From the NCBI GenBank assembly GCA_016928075.1, contig JAFGLJ010000051.1, positions 1-58,104 of the forward strand: 58,104 nt of DNA, written 5' to 3'. Below are positions 9,686 through 19,436 of this stretch, piece by piece. Numbering within the stretch: the stretch's first letter is position 1; the number at the start of each line of letters is the position of its first letter. This stretch comes from Bacteroidales bacterium (GTDB taxonomy: Bacteria; Bacteroidota; Bacteroidia; Bacteroidales; VadinHA17). The position numbers and the translations under genes are program-made. The notes below the pieces were generated by a model, which worked only from the letters and a program-made list of their open reading frames with translations, was not told the origin of the DNA and did no database searches.

Positions 9686-10786
9686 TTACTCGCCAAGTAT
9701 TTCAGCTACTTTATTCCTGAGTTCGGGGCCCCTGACATTGGTAGCAATTATTTTCCCTTCAGCATCGAGCAGGAAATTCATCGGGATGGAATTTACAGCA
9801 TATAGCCGAGCAGCTTCGTTATCCCATAAATTAAGATCTGAAACCTGAGTCCACGTAAGCTGGTCATCCTGAATTGCTTTAAGCCAGTCATCCCTATCAC
9901 TGTCGAGTGATACACCCAGAACATCAAAACCTTTATCATGATATTCATTAAATACGGCAACCACATTGGGATTCTCCCGCCTGCAGGGTCCACACCATGC
10001 TGCCCAGAAGTCGATAAGTAAAAGGTCCGGTCCCAGAACATCAGAAAGGCTTACAGGATTACCCTCAGGATCGCTGAGTGTAAAATCAGGAGCTGTTTTC
10101 CCCACAGCAACCTTTTTTAGCTTCTCAACTCTGTCTTTAAGGTCAATAACGGTTTGTGTATCCATCAATTTTTGGTCAAGCTTTTCGATGTATGATTCAA
10201 TCTCTTCCCCGGTCAGATTATATGAAATAGAACGCAGTATCATTGGCGCAACAAAGGATGAGGTATGCGAATTAATAAATTCAATATAATATTGATCGAT
10301 CTCATCAAAGAGAAGATTTCTTTCCTCTTCGAGCTCGGTTGCTTTTTGTTCATCGCCTGACTGTCTTGCATTGCCTATTTCCTGGAAGAGCGTGTTATTC
10401 CTTTCGTAGAAAGGTTCAAGTCCGTCATTAAATTCAGCATATTCATCCTGTGAAACTGATCCTTCCACTTCTGCCAGATATAATGAATCAGCATGGCCGG
10501 ATATACTTATTTTTGCATTCTCCAGGAAGAACATTAAATAACCCCTCCTGCCATCAACAGACAAATAATAGGAATCAGGGTAAATAACTGAACCACCGTT
10601 TATCTGGAAAGCTCCATCTTCGACAGAGGCCGAATCAATCTTAACAAATTGTCCGGATTCACGCTTTTGAAGGTATACTGTACCTTCGTCAATGCCCTCC
10701 AGCTCTCCTTCCACAATATATCGTGGATCAGATGTGCAACCTGCAATAAGGGCTGCAACAATGGTAAAAAAGATAAGTTTTTGCAT
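9686..10786 (-). CDS. TlpA-like thioredoxin-fold lipoprotein with N-terminal DUF4369
   Basis: 366 residues. The lipobox is LIAGC with Cys17, so this is a lipoprotein. Residues about 22-115 form the beta-rich DUF4369 domain common in Bacteroidota, followed by a helical linker. Residues about 228-366 are an AhpC/TSA-type thioredoxin fold with WCGPC (Cys265, Cys268) and the cis-proline in SIPMNF (Pro335). It probably reduces or exchanges disulfides in periplasmic proteins. It lies between the S9 peptidase and MeaB on the same strand, with no obvious functional link to either. Confidence 0.9.
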   Translation of the reverse strand: MQKLIFFTIVAALIAGCTSDPRYIVEGELEGIDEGTVYLQKRESGQFVKIDSASVEDGAFQINGGSVIYPDSYYLSVDGRRGYLMFFLENAKISISGHADSLYLAEVEGSVSQDEYAEFNDGLEPFYERNNTLFQEIGNARQSGDEQKATELEEERNLLFDEIDQYYIEFINSHTSSFVAPMILRSISYNLTGEEIESYIEKLDQKLMDTQTVIDLKDRVEKLKKVAVGKTAPDFTLSDPEGNPVSLSDVLGPDLLLIDFWAAWCGPCRRENPNVVAVFNEYHDKGFDVLGVSLDSDRDDWLKAIQDDQLTWTQVSDLNLWDNEAARLYAVNSIPMNFLLDAEGKIIATNVRGPELRNKVAEILGE

Positions 10787-10828
10787 ATTAATAGTTATGA
10801 TTGAGCCTACAAAAAAAGCAAAAAAATA

Positions 10829-11935
10829 TTACAGTTCTTCTTTCTTCTTGAAGTATTTATTCAGCAATTCGGTAGCTGCTGAATATGATGTTATTTTACC
10901 CCTGTGCAGGTCAGACTCAAGATGTGGCAGCAATGCACTGATCTCAGGATTATTATAGAATGAAGATTTGAGGTTCTCCATAATGGCATCATGCATTCTG
11001 ATTACTGATTGTATTTTTCTTTTCTCACTGAAGAAGCCATTTATTTTGGTGAGTTCTATCTTTTCGGTTATTGTATTCCATATATTATCTATCCCTCTTA
11101 CTTCCAATGCACTGCAGGTCAATACCTTTGGCTTCCATCCTGATTTACTGGGAGGGAAAAGAGAAAGGGCGTTTTGAAATTCGGTTTTTGTCATTTCAGC
11201 CCTGTGTATATTATTCCCGTCGGCTTTATTTATTACTACTGCATCGGCCATTTCCATAATTCCCCGTTTTATTCCCTGTAATTCATCACCCGCACCTGCT
11301 ATCATAAGTAACAGGAAGAAGTCAACCATTGAATGAACCATTGTTTCGGATTGACCCACACCAACAGTTTCCACGAAAATTGTATTAAATCCTGCTGCTT
11401 CACATAATATTATTGATTCCCTGGTTTTCCTGGCCACACCACCCAGGGAACCTGCCGATGGAGACGGCCTGATAAATGCCCGTGGATCACCTGCCAGTGA
11501 TTCCATCCTGGTTTTATCCCCCAGTATACTGCCCTGCGACTTTTCACTGCTGGGATCAATAGCCAGCACTGCCAGTTTCCGGTTCATCGCTGTTACTTTC
11601 TTTCCCAATGTCTCTATGAAGGTGCTTTTACCGGCACCCGGCACGCCTGTTATACCTATTCTTACAGAGTTTTCACTATAAGGGAGGCATGCTTCTATTA
11701 TTTTCTGGGCTATCTCGAAATGTTCTTTCTTATTACTTTCAACGAGGGTAATAGCCTGGCTCAGTATGGCAATGTTACCATCCATGATGCCATCAACGTA
11801 TTCATCTACTGAATATTCTTTTTTCTTTTTCCTGAATTTCTGAGCTAATTCAGGATTAACAGACGGTGGTTGAGGAATACCTTTATTAACTGACAGTGCA
11901 GTTTTTCCGGTGTTCTTCTTTTTCTTATCCTGCAT
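10829..11935 (-). CDS. meaB: Methylmalonyl-CoA mutase-associated GTPase MeaB
   Basis: 368 residues, G3E/SIMIBI-class P-loop GTPase that protects methylmalonyl-CoA mutase and gates loading of its adenosylcobalamin. Walker A is GVPGAGKST. It also shows LAIDPSS, ETVGVGQSE and the base-recognition NKAD. About 75 basic residues precede the GTPase core, a common length for the family. Mutase genes are not in the window, but a methylmalonyl-CoA-type carboxylase is encoded at 34078-35982, so the pathway is represented. The DUF1573 gene lies 10 bp upstream, suggesting cotranscription. Confidence 0.93.
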   Translation of the reverse strand: MQDKKKKNTGKTALSVNKGIPQPPSVNPELAQKFRKKKKEYSVDEYVDGIMDGNIAILSQAITLVESNKKEHFEIAQKIIEACLPYSENSVRIGITGVPGAGKSTFIETLGKKVTAMNRKLAVLAIDPSSEKSQGSILGDKTRMESLAGDPRAFIRPSPSAGSLGGVARKTRESIILCEAAGFNTIFVETVGVGQSETMVHSMVDFFLLLMIAGAGDELQGIKRGIMEMADAVVINKADGNNIHRAEMTKTEFQNALSLFPPSKSGWKPKVLTCSALEVRGIDNIWNTITEKIELTKINGFFSEKRKIQSVIRMHDAIMENLKSSFYNNPEISALLPHLESDLHRGKITSYSAATELLNKYFKKKEEL

Positions 11936-11945
11936 TAATCATTTA

Positions 11946-13034
11946 CTAGTCATTCTCAAGGACCGTACCACTAACCACAAGGCTTACCTGGCTTTTATTC
12001 GGGTCATTTGTAATTACCGTGATAACCTTGTGCTGCTTACCTTTGCGTACGCCTGCATCGAATACAGCCATGATTTTACTTGATTCACCGGGTTTTATGG
12101 TAGTATTTGCAGGTGTAACCGTTGTGCAACCGCATGACGATCTAACCTTGCGTATAATAAGATCACTCTTCCCGGAATTTTTAAATTCGAATTCAACATC
12201 AGCTTTCTCTCTCTGCTTAATTTCCCCAAAGTCGAAACGTGTATTTTCTATGTCAAAAACCGGGGCATTTTCAAGTTCCTCTTTTGTCCATGAGCTGAAA
12301 TCTTCAACCAGGTTGGCAGAAACAACAAAATAAAGATTGTTTATTGTTTCTCCATTGCGTATAATGCGAATCAGATGGTTAACATATCCCCAGTCATTTA
12401 TCTTACCTGCATCATAGGTGCCTTCAATTATTCCTTTCGCACCGGGCCCCAGTGTAACAGGTTTTGTTGTGAGGCTGAGATGTTCGGGGACCCTGTCAAA
12501 TCCTATGGTAACAGGTTTATCCGAAGTGTTTATTATCTCCATCACAGTGATTTTCTTTTTGCCGTGCTGGATGTCTGTAAACGGGAGATGGTTGCTTTTG
12601 AACCTTACACCATCACCTGCATCAAACCGGTAAACTTCCTCCAATGTAAGCTCCCTTGGGATAACGTCCCCTTCAATTATCAAAACGTGAACTGAGGGCT
12701 GTGTGTTGGTATACACAGCTACTGTTTTCTTAAATTTATTTGGACGGTTTCTTGGATCGTATGTTACTTCAACATATCCTTTCTCCCCGGGTTTTATAGG
12801 ATGTTTGGTCCATTCAGGTGATGTACAGCCACATGATGCTGTAACCCTGCTAATCAACAGATCAGATGTGCCTGTATTTTCAAATTCAAACTTATACGAT
12901 TGAGGTCCGGCTTCCTCCTTAAACCTCCCAAAGTCATGCGCTGTATCCACAAACTTTATACCGGCACCATTTGGCTGCGCCTGTGAAATCAAAGTTGTTA
13001 AAAGGACAACAAGTAATAATTGAATCTTTCTCAT
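11946..13034 (-). CDS. DUF1573 domain protein with two CGCT-motif Ig-like repeats
   Basis: 362 residues with a signal peptide ending ISQAQ. There are two clear copies of the DUF1573/ASH-like beta-sandwich: residues about 25-120 with ASCGCTSPEW and about 245-345 with SSCGCTTVTP. A third, degenerate Ig-like module without the cysteines lies between them. The paired Cys-Gly-Cys motif is diagnostic; the molecular role of the family is unknown. It is presumably periplasmic or on the surface. It is first in a leftward unit with meaB. Confidence 0.88.
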   Translation of the reverse strand: MRKIQLLLVVLLTTLISQAQPNGAGIKFVDTAHDFGRFKEEAGPQSYKFEFENTGTSDLLISRVTASCGCTSPEWTKHPIKPGEKGYVEVTYDPRNRPNKFKKTVAVYTNTQPSVHVLIIEGDVIPRELTLEEVYRFDAGDGVRFKSNHLPFTDIQHGKKKITVMEIINTSDKPVTIGFDRVPEHLSLTTKPVTLGPGAKGIIEGTYDAGKINDWGYVNHLIRIIRNGETINNLYFVVSANLVEDFSSWTKEELENAPVFDIENTRFDFGEIKQREKADVEFEFKNSGKSDLIIRKVRSSCGCTTVTPANTTIKPGESSKIMAVFDAGVRKGKQHKVITVITNDPNKSQVSLVVSGTVLEND

Positions 13035-13204
13035 ATCTAACGGAATTTAATATCTAATTAATTATTCATTAGTTTAGACGATGTTTAAAACTAAATAGTT
13101 GCACTGATTGTTATTACAAAAAAATGTTTTAACCAGTATTTTTTAAACGTAGCAAAATTAATAAAGTTTGAACTTTTTCGCTATTTATTCATAACATATT
13201 ATAT

Positions 13205-13212
13205 TAGCTTTG
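13205..13212 (+). promoter_or_regulatory. -7 box (TAGCTTTG) of the propeller/barrel gene
   Basis: Perfect TAnnTTTG. A weak TTTA lies 17 bp upstream at 13184-13187. Transcription would start near 13216, leaving a 55-nt leader. Confidence 0.5.
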
Positions 13213-13270
13213 TTGGTATGAAAAATCTTTTGGAATAAAATTTGAAGGCTATATTTCACAAAAATCAAAT

Positions 13271-16200
13271 GTGCATTTGAATCTAAAAATCAAACATATA
13301 ATCCTGGCAATAATCCTTTCATCGATTAGTCTGCTTGCCAGAAGCCAATTTTATAACGGCCATCAGATGACCTTTGGGAAAAATCGCCTCCAATATTATG
13401 ACTTCTACTGGTCATTTTACAGGTTTGACTATTTCGATGTCTATTTCAATGAATATGGGAAAGAATTGGCTCAATATACAGCCAGTGTGGCTCAGGATAA
13501 AATAGCCGAAATAGAGGACTATTTTGATTATATACTGGAAAAAAGGCTGATATTCATCACATACAATATTCATGGTGAGCAAAAACAGACAAATATAGGC
13601 CTGGTAACCGGTCAGGAAGATTATAATATCGGGGGGTTCAGCCGGACAATTAAGAATAAAGTAATGCTTTATTATGAAGGGAATCACAAAGAATATGAGA
13701 ACCAGATAGCAGCTGTTGTCACAGAGGTGATGATTAACGAGATGCTTTATGATGCAGACCGCAGGGACAGGATAGCCGGTTCATCACAGATCAGTCTTCC
13801 CGATTGGTATCTTAAAGGCCTCATAAATTATGTTGCAAAAGGCTGGGATTATGAAACTGAGAACAGGGTGAGGGATGGCATTCTCTCAGGCAGCTATCAA
13901 AAACTCAACTTCCTGGAATACGATGATGCTATTTACGCAGGCCATTCATTCTGGAGATACATTGCAAAAACATATGGTGACCCTATTATTCCAAATGTCA
14001 TATACCTTACAAAGGTTTACAAAAATATTGAGGATGGGTTGATGTACGTTCTTGGAATGAAGCTAAAAGATATTCAGAAAGAGTGGTACCAGTACTATAA
14101 AGACTATTATGAGAATATTGAAAATGGAGGTGCTACAGATGAACCCGGAACTAAAATATATGAAACAAAAAACAGGAGGAAAATACAGGATGTAAGCATA
14201 AGCCCTGATCAGAGATATGTCGCATATATAACTTACAACTGGGGTAAACGCAAGATATGGGTATATGATACTGAAACCGGTAAACGTGAAAAAGTCTTTT
14301 CCATTGAACCCAGGTACGAACAGGTAGCAGACATAAGCTACCCCGTGATAGGATGGCATCCAAACAGCCGTATACTTACTTTCATAAATGAAGAAAAAGG
14401 CGACCTTAAAATATACTTTCACCAAATGGAGAGTGGAAAGACAGAAAACCGGAACCTGTTATATTTTGAAAAAATACTGGATTTCGATTACTCCCCGAAT
14501 GGAAACAGGCTGGTAATGTCTGCAGTAAAAAACGGCCTGACTGATATATATGTGCATACAATAGCATCCGGAACCAATGAACAGATCACAAATGATGTTG
14601 CGGACGATCTTAATCCAAGATATGTAAAATCGGCAGATAACACCATAATCTTTAGCTCCAACAGGTTGAATGACACATTGGATATTCCTTTTGACCCGCT
14701 GGCAAAAACCGGATTAACCTATGATCTTTTTACCTATGACCTGGATAAGGATGATAAGGTGGCGGTAAAATTGTCTGAAGGGCAATATATTGAACGGGTA
14801 CAACCCGCAACAATAAACAGCAGGGAAATCTATTACCTCGGGGACATGACAGGAACAATCAATAAATACCTTGCCAGGTTCGACAGTACCATCAGTTACA
14901 TCGATACCACCACACACTACAGGTATTTTATAAAATCTGACCCCGTAACGAATTACAACAGGAATATTATTAAACATGACTATTCAGGAAACAGGGTGGC
15001 TGAAATCAAGTTTAAAGATGGAGATTACCATTTATACACCGGATCGGTTAATGAACAGCAACCCATAGAGGAAGAAGATCTTGTTAAAACTCCATACAGG
15101 GAGGAAAAGACGGCCATGCTCCATGAACTGGACAGTATTGAACAACTGAAACAACATCTGATAGAATTAGACAGGAAAAGACGAGATACACTCTCCAGGC
15201 CTCTGTATGAGTATTATACCACCAATGAGCCAATAGATATTAATTACTACATTTTTGAAAAAGAGAAAGAGAATTATTACCAGCTTCAATGGCGCAAGGA
15301 TTACATGGATATTGAGCTCGATACAGGCAAATTCGAATTCCCCGCAATCAGAATATATGAGACATCCTTTTACAATAACTATATCGCAAACCAGATAGAT
15401 TTTAATTTCCTGAACCAGTCTTACCAGGCATATAGCGGAGGTGCACCCTATTTTAACCCCGGGTTTAACCTTCTAACCCAGATAGGGGCGGTCGATCTGT
15501 TCGAAGATTATAAGATAACCGGTGGATTCAGGTTTGCAGGTAATTTTGACAGCAATGAATACCTGATTAGCATTGAGAACCTTAAAGGAAGTTTTGACAA
15601 ACAGTTTGTTTTTCATCGCCAGGCATTGAATAGCTATAATGGTTCAGACTATTATAAAATACACAGCCATAACCTTTACTTCACACTGACAAGACCTATC
15701 ACTCCGGTCCTGGCCCTGAAAGGTACGGTTACATACAGAAATGACAGGTACGTGATTCTGTCAACCGATTTAAGCTCCCTCAACGGAGAGGCAATATACC
15801 GGAACTGGGCAGGTTTGAAATCAGAGCTTATTTATGACAATACCCGCAAAAGGGGAACAAATATTTATTTTGGAACACGATTTAAAATATTTGGGGAGTA
15901 TTACAGGGATATAGAGAGAAAGAAAACTGATATGTTTGTTGTTGGTGCCGACTTCAGGCATTATCTCAGGATACACCGCGACCTGATATGGGCTAACAGG
16001 TTGGCAGCCAGTTCTTCATTCGGACCTACAAAACTGCTGTATTACCTTGGTGGCGTCGATAACTGGCTCGGTTTCCTGTTTAATGATGTGCCAATGTTTG
16101 ATCAGTCAGTCCAGGTTGACCCAACGATAAATTATGCCTTCCATACTCTCGCTACCAATATGAGAGGATTCAGCCAGAATATCAGGAACGGTAATAACTT

Positions 16201-16552
16201 CGTACTAATTAACAGTGAAATAAGGTGGCCGGTAATAAGGTATATCGTAGGTCGACCTTTAAAATCAAAAATACTGAACGATTTCCAGGTAGTGGCTTTT
16301 GGTGATTTGGGAACAGCATGGAGCGGACCTAATCCATGGTCGGGAGAAAACAAATGGGATACAGAAACTATTGAGAACGGACCGGTCAAGGTGTATCTCG
16401 ACACTAACAGGGAACCAATAGTAGGTGGATTCGGATTCGGATTGAGATCAAACCTCTTCGGGTATTTCGTAAGAGCAGATTGGGCATGGGGAGTGGAAAA
16501 CTCCGTTGTGCTGCCGGGAATTTTCTACCTTTCTTTCAGCCTCGATTTTTAG
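13271..16552 (+). CDS. Outer-membrane protein: degenerate MA-peptidase-like domain, PD40 propeller, C-terminal barrel
   Basis: 1093 residues from a GTG start; the overlapping ATG at 13269 is out of frame. The signal peptide ends LLARSQ. Residues about 35-280 have the layout of peptidase-MA-like domains. However, the zinc helix reads VTEVMINEML instead of HExxH, and the PxWxxEGL motif reads LPDWYLKGL. Residues about 290-560 are PD40/TolB-like propeller blades (SPDQRYVAYI, GWHPNSRI, DYSPNGNRL, IFSSNRL). The last 350 residues look like a BamA/TamA-type barrel ending in SLDF with a terminal Phe. It is an outer-membrane protein; its function is unknown. Confidence 0.85.
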   Translation: MHLNLKIKHIILAIILSSISLLARSQFYNGHQMTFGKNRLQYYDFYWSFYRFDYFDVYFNEYGKELAQYTASVAQDKIAEIEDYFDYILEKRLIFITYNIHGEQKQTNIGLVTGQEDYNIGGFSRTIKNKVMLYYEGNHKEYENQIAAVVTEVMINEMLYDADRRDRIAGSSQISLPDWYLKGLINYVAKGWDYETENRVRDGILSGSYQKLNFLEYDDAIYAGHSFWRYIAKTYGDPIIPNVIYLTKVYKNIEDGLMYVLGMKLKDIQKEWYQYYKDYYENIENGGATDEPGTKIYETKNRRKIQDVSISPDQRYVAYITYNWGKRKIWVYDTETGKREKVFSIEPRYEQVADISYPVIGWHPNSRILTFINEEKGDLKIYFHQMESGKTENRNLLYFEKILDFDYSPNGNRLVMSAVKNGLTDIYVHTIASGTNEQITNDVADDLNPRYVKSADNTIIFSSNRLNDTLDIPFDPLAKTGLTYDLFTYDLDKDDKVAVKLSEGQYIERVQPATINSREIYYLGDMTGTINKYLARFDSTISYIDTTTHYRYFIKSDPVTNYNRNIIKHDYSGNRVAEIKFKDGDYHLYTGSVNEQQPIEEEDLVKTPYREEKTAMLHELDSIEQLKQHLIELDRKRRDTLSRPLYEYYTTNEPIDINYYIFEKEKENYYQLQWRKDYMDIELDTGKFEFPAIRIYETSFYNNYIANQIDFNFLNQSYQAYSGGAPYFNPGFNLLTQIGAVDLFEDYKITGGFRFAGNFDSNEYLISIENLKGSFDKQFVFHRQALNSYNGSDYYKIHSHNLYFTLTRPITPVLALKGTVTYRNDRYVILSTDLSSLNGEAIYRNWAGLKSELIYDNTRKRGTNIYFGTRFKIFGEYYRDIERKKTDMFVVGADFRHYLRIHRDLIWANRLAASSSFGPTKLLYYLGGVDNWLGFLFNDVPMFDQSVQVDPTINYAFHTLATNMRGFSQNIRNGNNFVLINSEIRWPVIRYIVGRPLKSKILNDFQVVAFGDLGTAWSGPNPWSGENKWDTETIENGPVKVYLDTNREPIVGGFGFGLRSNLFGYFVRADWAWGVENSVVLPGIFYLSFSLDF

Positions 16553-16569
16553 ACACTATTTATCAGACA

Positions 16570-17760
16570 ATGTCATTCATAAGTGAGATCATCAAGGATA
16601 AAGCCAATGAAATTATTGATGAGACCATCAGGCTCAGAAGAAATCTCCATATGCATCCCGAGTTATCTTTCAAAGAATATAAAACCGCTGAATTCATATG
16701 TAATTACCTTGATGAACACAATATAAAGTATAGTAAAAATCTTACAGGGACAGGCATAATTGCCTGGGTGAACGGGGGGAAAAATATTGGTAATACTGTA
16801 GCCCTGCGGGCTGAAATGGATGCATTACCCATTAAAGAATCCAGCGGTCTTGAATATGCAAGTGTCAATGATGGCATCATGCATGCATGCGGGCATGACG
16901 CACATATGGCTATGCTGATGTCGGCAATAATCATAATAAGGGATATCAGGGAAGAATTTGGAGGTAAAATCGCATTCATATTTCAGCCGGGTGAGGAAAT
17001 GGCACCCGGGGGTGCAAAGCTTTTGATGGAAACAGGAATTTTCAAAAACCTTAACCCTGACCTCATTATAGCCCAGCATGTGCTGCCTGAACTTGAGACA
17101 GGCATGACCGGTTTCCGGTCAGGCAAATATATGGCCTCAAGTGATGAAATACATATCAGTATATATGGACGTGGAGGACATGCTGCATTGCCCGGGCAAT
17201 ACAGCGACCAGGTTCTTATTGGCAGTGAACTGGTTACCATGCTCAAAGAAGCTGCAAATAAATATAAAACCACTGAACCTGCTTTAATTGGTATCGGGCG
17301 CTTCATAGCACAAGGAACAACAAATATAATCCCTGAAGAGGTGCATATACAGGGAACCATAAGAACCTTTGATGAGAAACTACGAGAGCAATTAAAAAAC
17401 CATGTTGCCGCTATATGCAAAGAGACAGAACAGAAATACAGTGTGAAAATTGATCTTAATATACCCGATGGTTACCCTGTTCTGGTTAACAGTAATGACC
17501 ACATCCGTAAAGCCGTTATGCTTGCAAAGGAAATCAACGGTGAAAAAATGGTTAAAGAAATCGACCGCAGGATGAGTTCCGAAGATTTTGCATACTATTC
17601 GCAAAAATACCCGGTAATATTTTACCGCCTGGGCATAAGGAGCAAAACAGAGGGGATGAATGGCCTCCATACCCCTGCCTTTACCATTGATGAAAAAGCC
17701 ATGCTGACAGGATTAAGAACCCTGAGTTACCTGGGAGTGAAGTTTACAGGTACCTGCTGA
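16570..17760 (+). CDS. M20 family amidohydrolase (IAA-amino-acid hydrolase/hippuricase type)
   Basis: 396 residues. Dinuclear-metal hydrolase that cleaves N-acyl amino acids or similar amides in the cytoplasm. Metal-binding and catalytic motifs are present: ALRAEMDALP, HACGHDAHM, FQPGEEMAPGGA and a C-terminal MSSEDFAYY. The dimerisation (lid) domain is about residues 185-300. The reading frame extends up to 16480 inside the upstream gene. I chose ATG 16570 because homologues begin near this residue and it lies 17 bp after the preceding stop. Confidence 0.92.
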   Translation: MSFISEIIKDKANEIIDETIRLRRNLHMHPELSFKEYKTAEFICNYLDEHNIKYSKNLTGTGIIAWVNGGKNIGNTVALRAEMDALPIKESSGLEYASVNDGIMHACGHDAHMAMLMSAIIIIRDIREEFGGKIAFIFQPGEEMAPGGAKLLMETGIFKNLNPDLIIAQHVLPELETGMTGFRSGKYMASSDEIHISIYGRGGHAALPGQYSDQVLIGSELVTMLKEAANKYKTTEPALIGIGRFIAQGTTNIIPEEVHIQGTIRTFDEKLREQLKNHVAAICKETEQKYSVKIDLNIPDGYPVLVNSNDHIRKAVMLAKEINGEKMVKEIDRRMSSEDFAYYSQKYPVIFYRLGIRSKTEGMNGLHTPAFTIDEKAMLTGLRTLSYLGVKFTGTC

Positions 17761-17806
17761 TCCTACATTGGGAAGGGCTCATGGTTACTCTGGGCGACAT
17801 GCCATA

Positions 17807-17861
17807 ATGAGTTGAAAATGAGTTGAGAATAAGTTTAGAGTGAGTTGAGAATGAGTTTCAG
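17807..17861. repeat. 11-bp tandem array
   Basis: Five imperfect 11-bp units of ATGAGTTGAGA type. The spacer from 17761 to the ferredoxin promoter holds nothing else that I can identify. Confidence 0.65.
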
Positions 17862-17973
17862 TCTGGCATATCAAAAGTTCAAACCAGACTGCAGTAAGGC
17901 AGGCTCTCAAACACTCAAACCTTATTCAGGGGACCTCACTCACTTTCACTGCTCTAAAAAACTCATTAATTTT

Positions 17974-18002
17974 TTTGTAATTAAAAAATAAAGATAATTT
18001 TG
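17974..18002 (+). promoter_or_regulatory. Bacteroidota promoter of the ferredoxin gene
   Basis: TTTG at 17974-17977, a 17-bp spacer, then TAATTTTG at 17995-18002. This is the best -33/-7 pair in the window. Start of transcription expected near 18006, about 37 nt before the ATG. Confidence 0.7.
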
Positions 18003-18042
18003 CATCGTCATAAAAATGAATTTATAACTAAAAATAATCAAA

Positions 18043-18210
18043 ATGGCTTACGTTATAACTGATGATTGTACTGCTTGCGGAACTTGCATAGATGAATGCC
18101 CTGTCGAAGCTATATCTGAAGGTGATATATATAAAATTGACCCTGAATTATGCACTGATTGTGGTGCATGTGCAGATGTATGCCCGGTAGAAGCCATTCA
18201 TCCTGAATAG
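18043..18210 (+). CDS. 2[4Fe-4S] ferredoxin
   Basis: 55 residues. Two CxxCxxCxxxCP motifs, CTACGTCIDECP and CTDCGACADVCP, bind two [4Fe-4S] clusters, the classic clostridial-type small ferredoxin. It carries low-potential electrons, for example for pyruvate:ferredoxin oxidoreductase or hydrogenase, which suggests an anaerobic lifestyle (inference). It is monocistronic, with a strong promoter upstream and an intrinsic terminator 29 bp after the stop. Confident despite its size. Confidence 0.96.
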   Translation: MAYVITDDCTACGTCIDECPVEAISEGDIYKIDPELCTDCGACADVCPVEAIHPE

Positions 18211-18239
18211 AGTCAAACAGTAACGGAAATTATTTTAAA

Positions 18240-18260
18240 GGGTCGTATTTGATACGACCC
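18240..18260. terminator. Shared bidirectional terminator between ferredoxin and gldB
   Basis: A perfect 9-bp stem, GGGTCGTAT with ATACGACCC, and a 3-nt loop. It is followed by TTTTCTTATT on the plus strand and by TTTAAAAT on the minus strand. It serves both convergent genes. Confidence 0.9.
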
Positions 18261-18265
18261 TTTTC

Positions 18266-19285
18266 TTATTCTTGAGGATTATATTTTGCCTCCTCCAGTA
18301 TTTTCCTGTAATTATTATAAATCATAAGCTGACTCAATTCAATACCCGGATTATTTTTCATATATGACTCTATTATCCTGAAGCCCAGCCAAACGCCTGC
18401 CTTTCCGGGGGACTCGGATGTAAAATATGTTGTGAAAGGCGCTTCTCCCGTCAGCTTTCGTATTAGCATAATATCAGTGCTGAAAAGCATATCATATTCG
18501 ATAAGATATTCCCACATCCTGTATTCATTATTAATGCAGAACATCATCTGATCTGAGGTAAAACCGAATAATACAGAGTCAGGGTAATCATTGAGCATAC
18601 ATTTGGTGAAATAATGCAACTTCCCCTCGTAAAGCATTGCCGACAGAAGATCCGCGGATGATTCCCGGGAAGAATCCGGCCAACCCGCTTTTGCCCATGC
18701 ATAAATAGCATCGGGAACTATCTTTTCAGGAACCATCTTAAGGGTCAGATAATTATAGATACCAAGCTCTGTATAGAACCGGTGGCCTGCCCCCAGGTAC
18801 CTGTCAAGTCCCGTTGCAAGAATTGAATCCCCCACAATTATGCTGCTATTAAATCCCGAAATGAAAGTATACATACGCGGTATGACAGAATCCGGGAAAT
18901 AATACCTGTAATTGCCCCAGGCTCTCTCAAATTCTTGCTCATAATAAGAAAGATCAGGATATTTCCCGATAACCGTTTCATAAACTTCGTAATTGAGGCG
19001 GCCGGTGGCAAATTCAATCAAACTGTTGAACCCGGTGCTGTCATTTAAATTGCCGGCATCTATAACATATGCAAATAACTGGAGGAATCTGCCATACTTC
19101 GAAAGGAGGCTGTCCTTCATTGTTTGCAGTGAAGCAGGATCAGTGGAAAAAAGATCTTTCTCAAGCCTGAGTATTTCTATCTCGGGTACTGGCACTTTTT
19201 GCTTTATTGAATAATGATTATCACCGCATGATTCTGTCAGTAGAGATAAAAAGATCAAACATATTATTTTAACCGTATGCCTCAT
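18266..19285 (-). CDS. gldB: Gliding-motility lipoprotein GldB
   Basis: 339 residues. A lipoprotein signal with TESCGD (Cys20) precedes the mature chain. GldB-family landmarks are EILRLEKDLF near the start, the central MYTFISGFN and VGDSILATGLDRYLG, and the C-terminal TSESPGKAGVWLGF. GldB is required for gliding in Flavobacterium; outside gliding species its role is unclear. In Flavobacteriia gldB sits beside nadE, and nadE is also close here (20135), which supports the call. It ends at a terminator shared with the ferredoxin gene. Confidence 0.87.
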   Translation of the reverse strand: MRHTVKIICLIFLSLLTESCGDNHYSIKQKVPVPEIEILRLEKDLFSTDPASLQTMKDSLLSKYGRFLQLFAYVIDAGNLNDSTGFNSLIEFATGRLNYEVYETVIGKYPDLSYYEQEFERAWGNYRYYFPDSVIPRMYTFISGFNSSIIVGDSILATGLDRYLGAGHRFYTELGIYNYLTLKMVPEKIVPDAIYAWAKAGWPDSSRESSADLLSAMLYEGKLHYFTKCMLNDYPDSVLFGFTSDQMMFCINNEYRMWEYLIEYDMLFSTDIMLIRKLTGEAPFTTYFTSESPGKAGVWLGFRIIESYMKNNPGIELSQLMIYNNYRKILEEAKYNPQE

Positions 19286-19350
19286 TATGCCATGTCTTAT
19301 TTAAAGGAAAAAAATATTGATTTATTTTGCTCGGGCAATTACTGTTTACA

Positions 19351-19378
19351 TTTGATTGATATATAATTCTTATTTTCG
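19351..19378 (+). promoter_or_regulatory. Promoter of the barrel-nadE unit
   Basis: TTTG at 19351-19354, 16 bp, then TATTTTCG at 19371-19378 (one mismatch to TAnnTTTG). Transcription would start about 55 nt before the ATG at 19437. Confidence 0.5.
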
Positions 19379-19436
19379 TATCTCGTAAGGCAAATGTAAA
19401 AAATTATATTCAAGCTATTTTTCTAATATAACTGTT

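Noticed and set aside
16480..16569. Upstream extension of the M20 amidohydrolase
   Set aside because: It lies inside the preceding coding region and adds residues not typical of the family; ATG 16570 is better.
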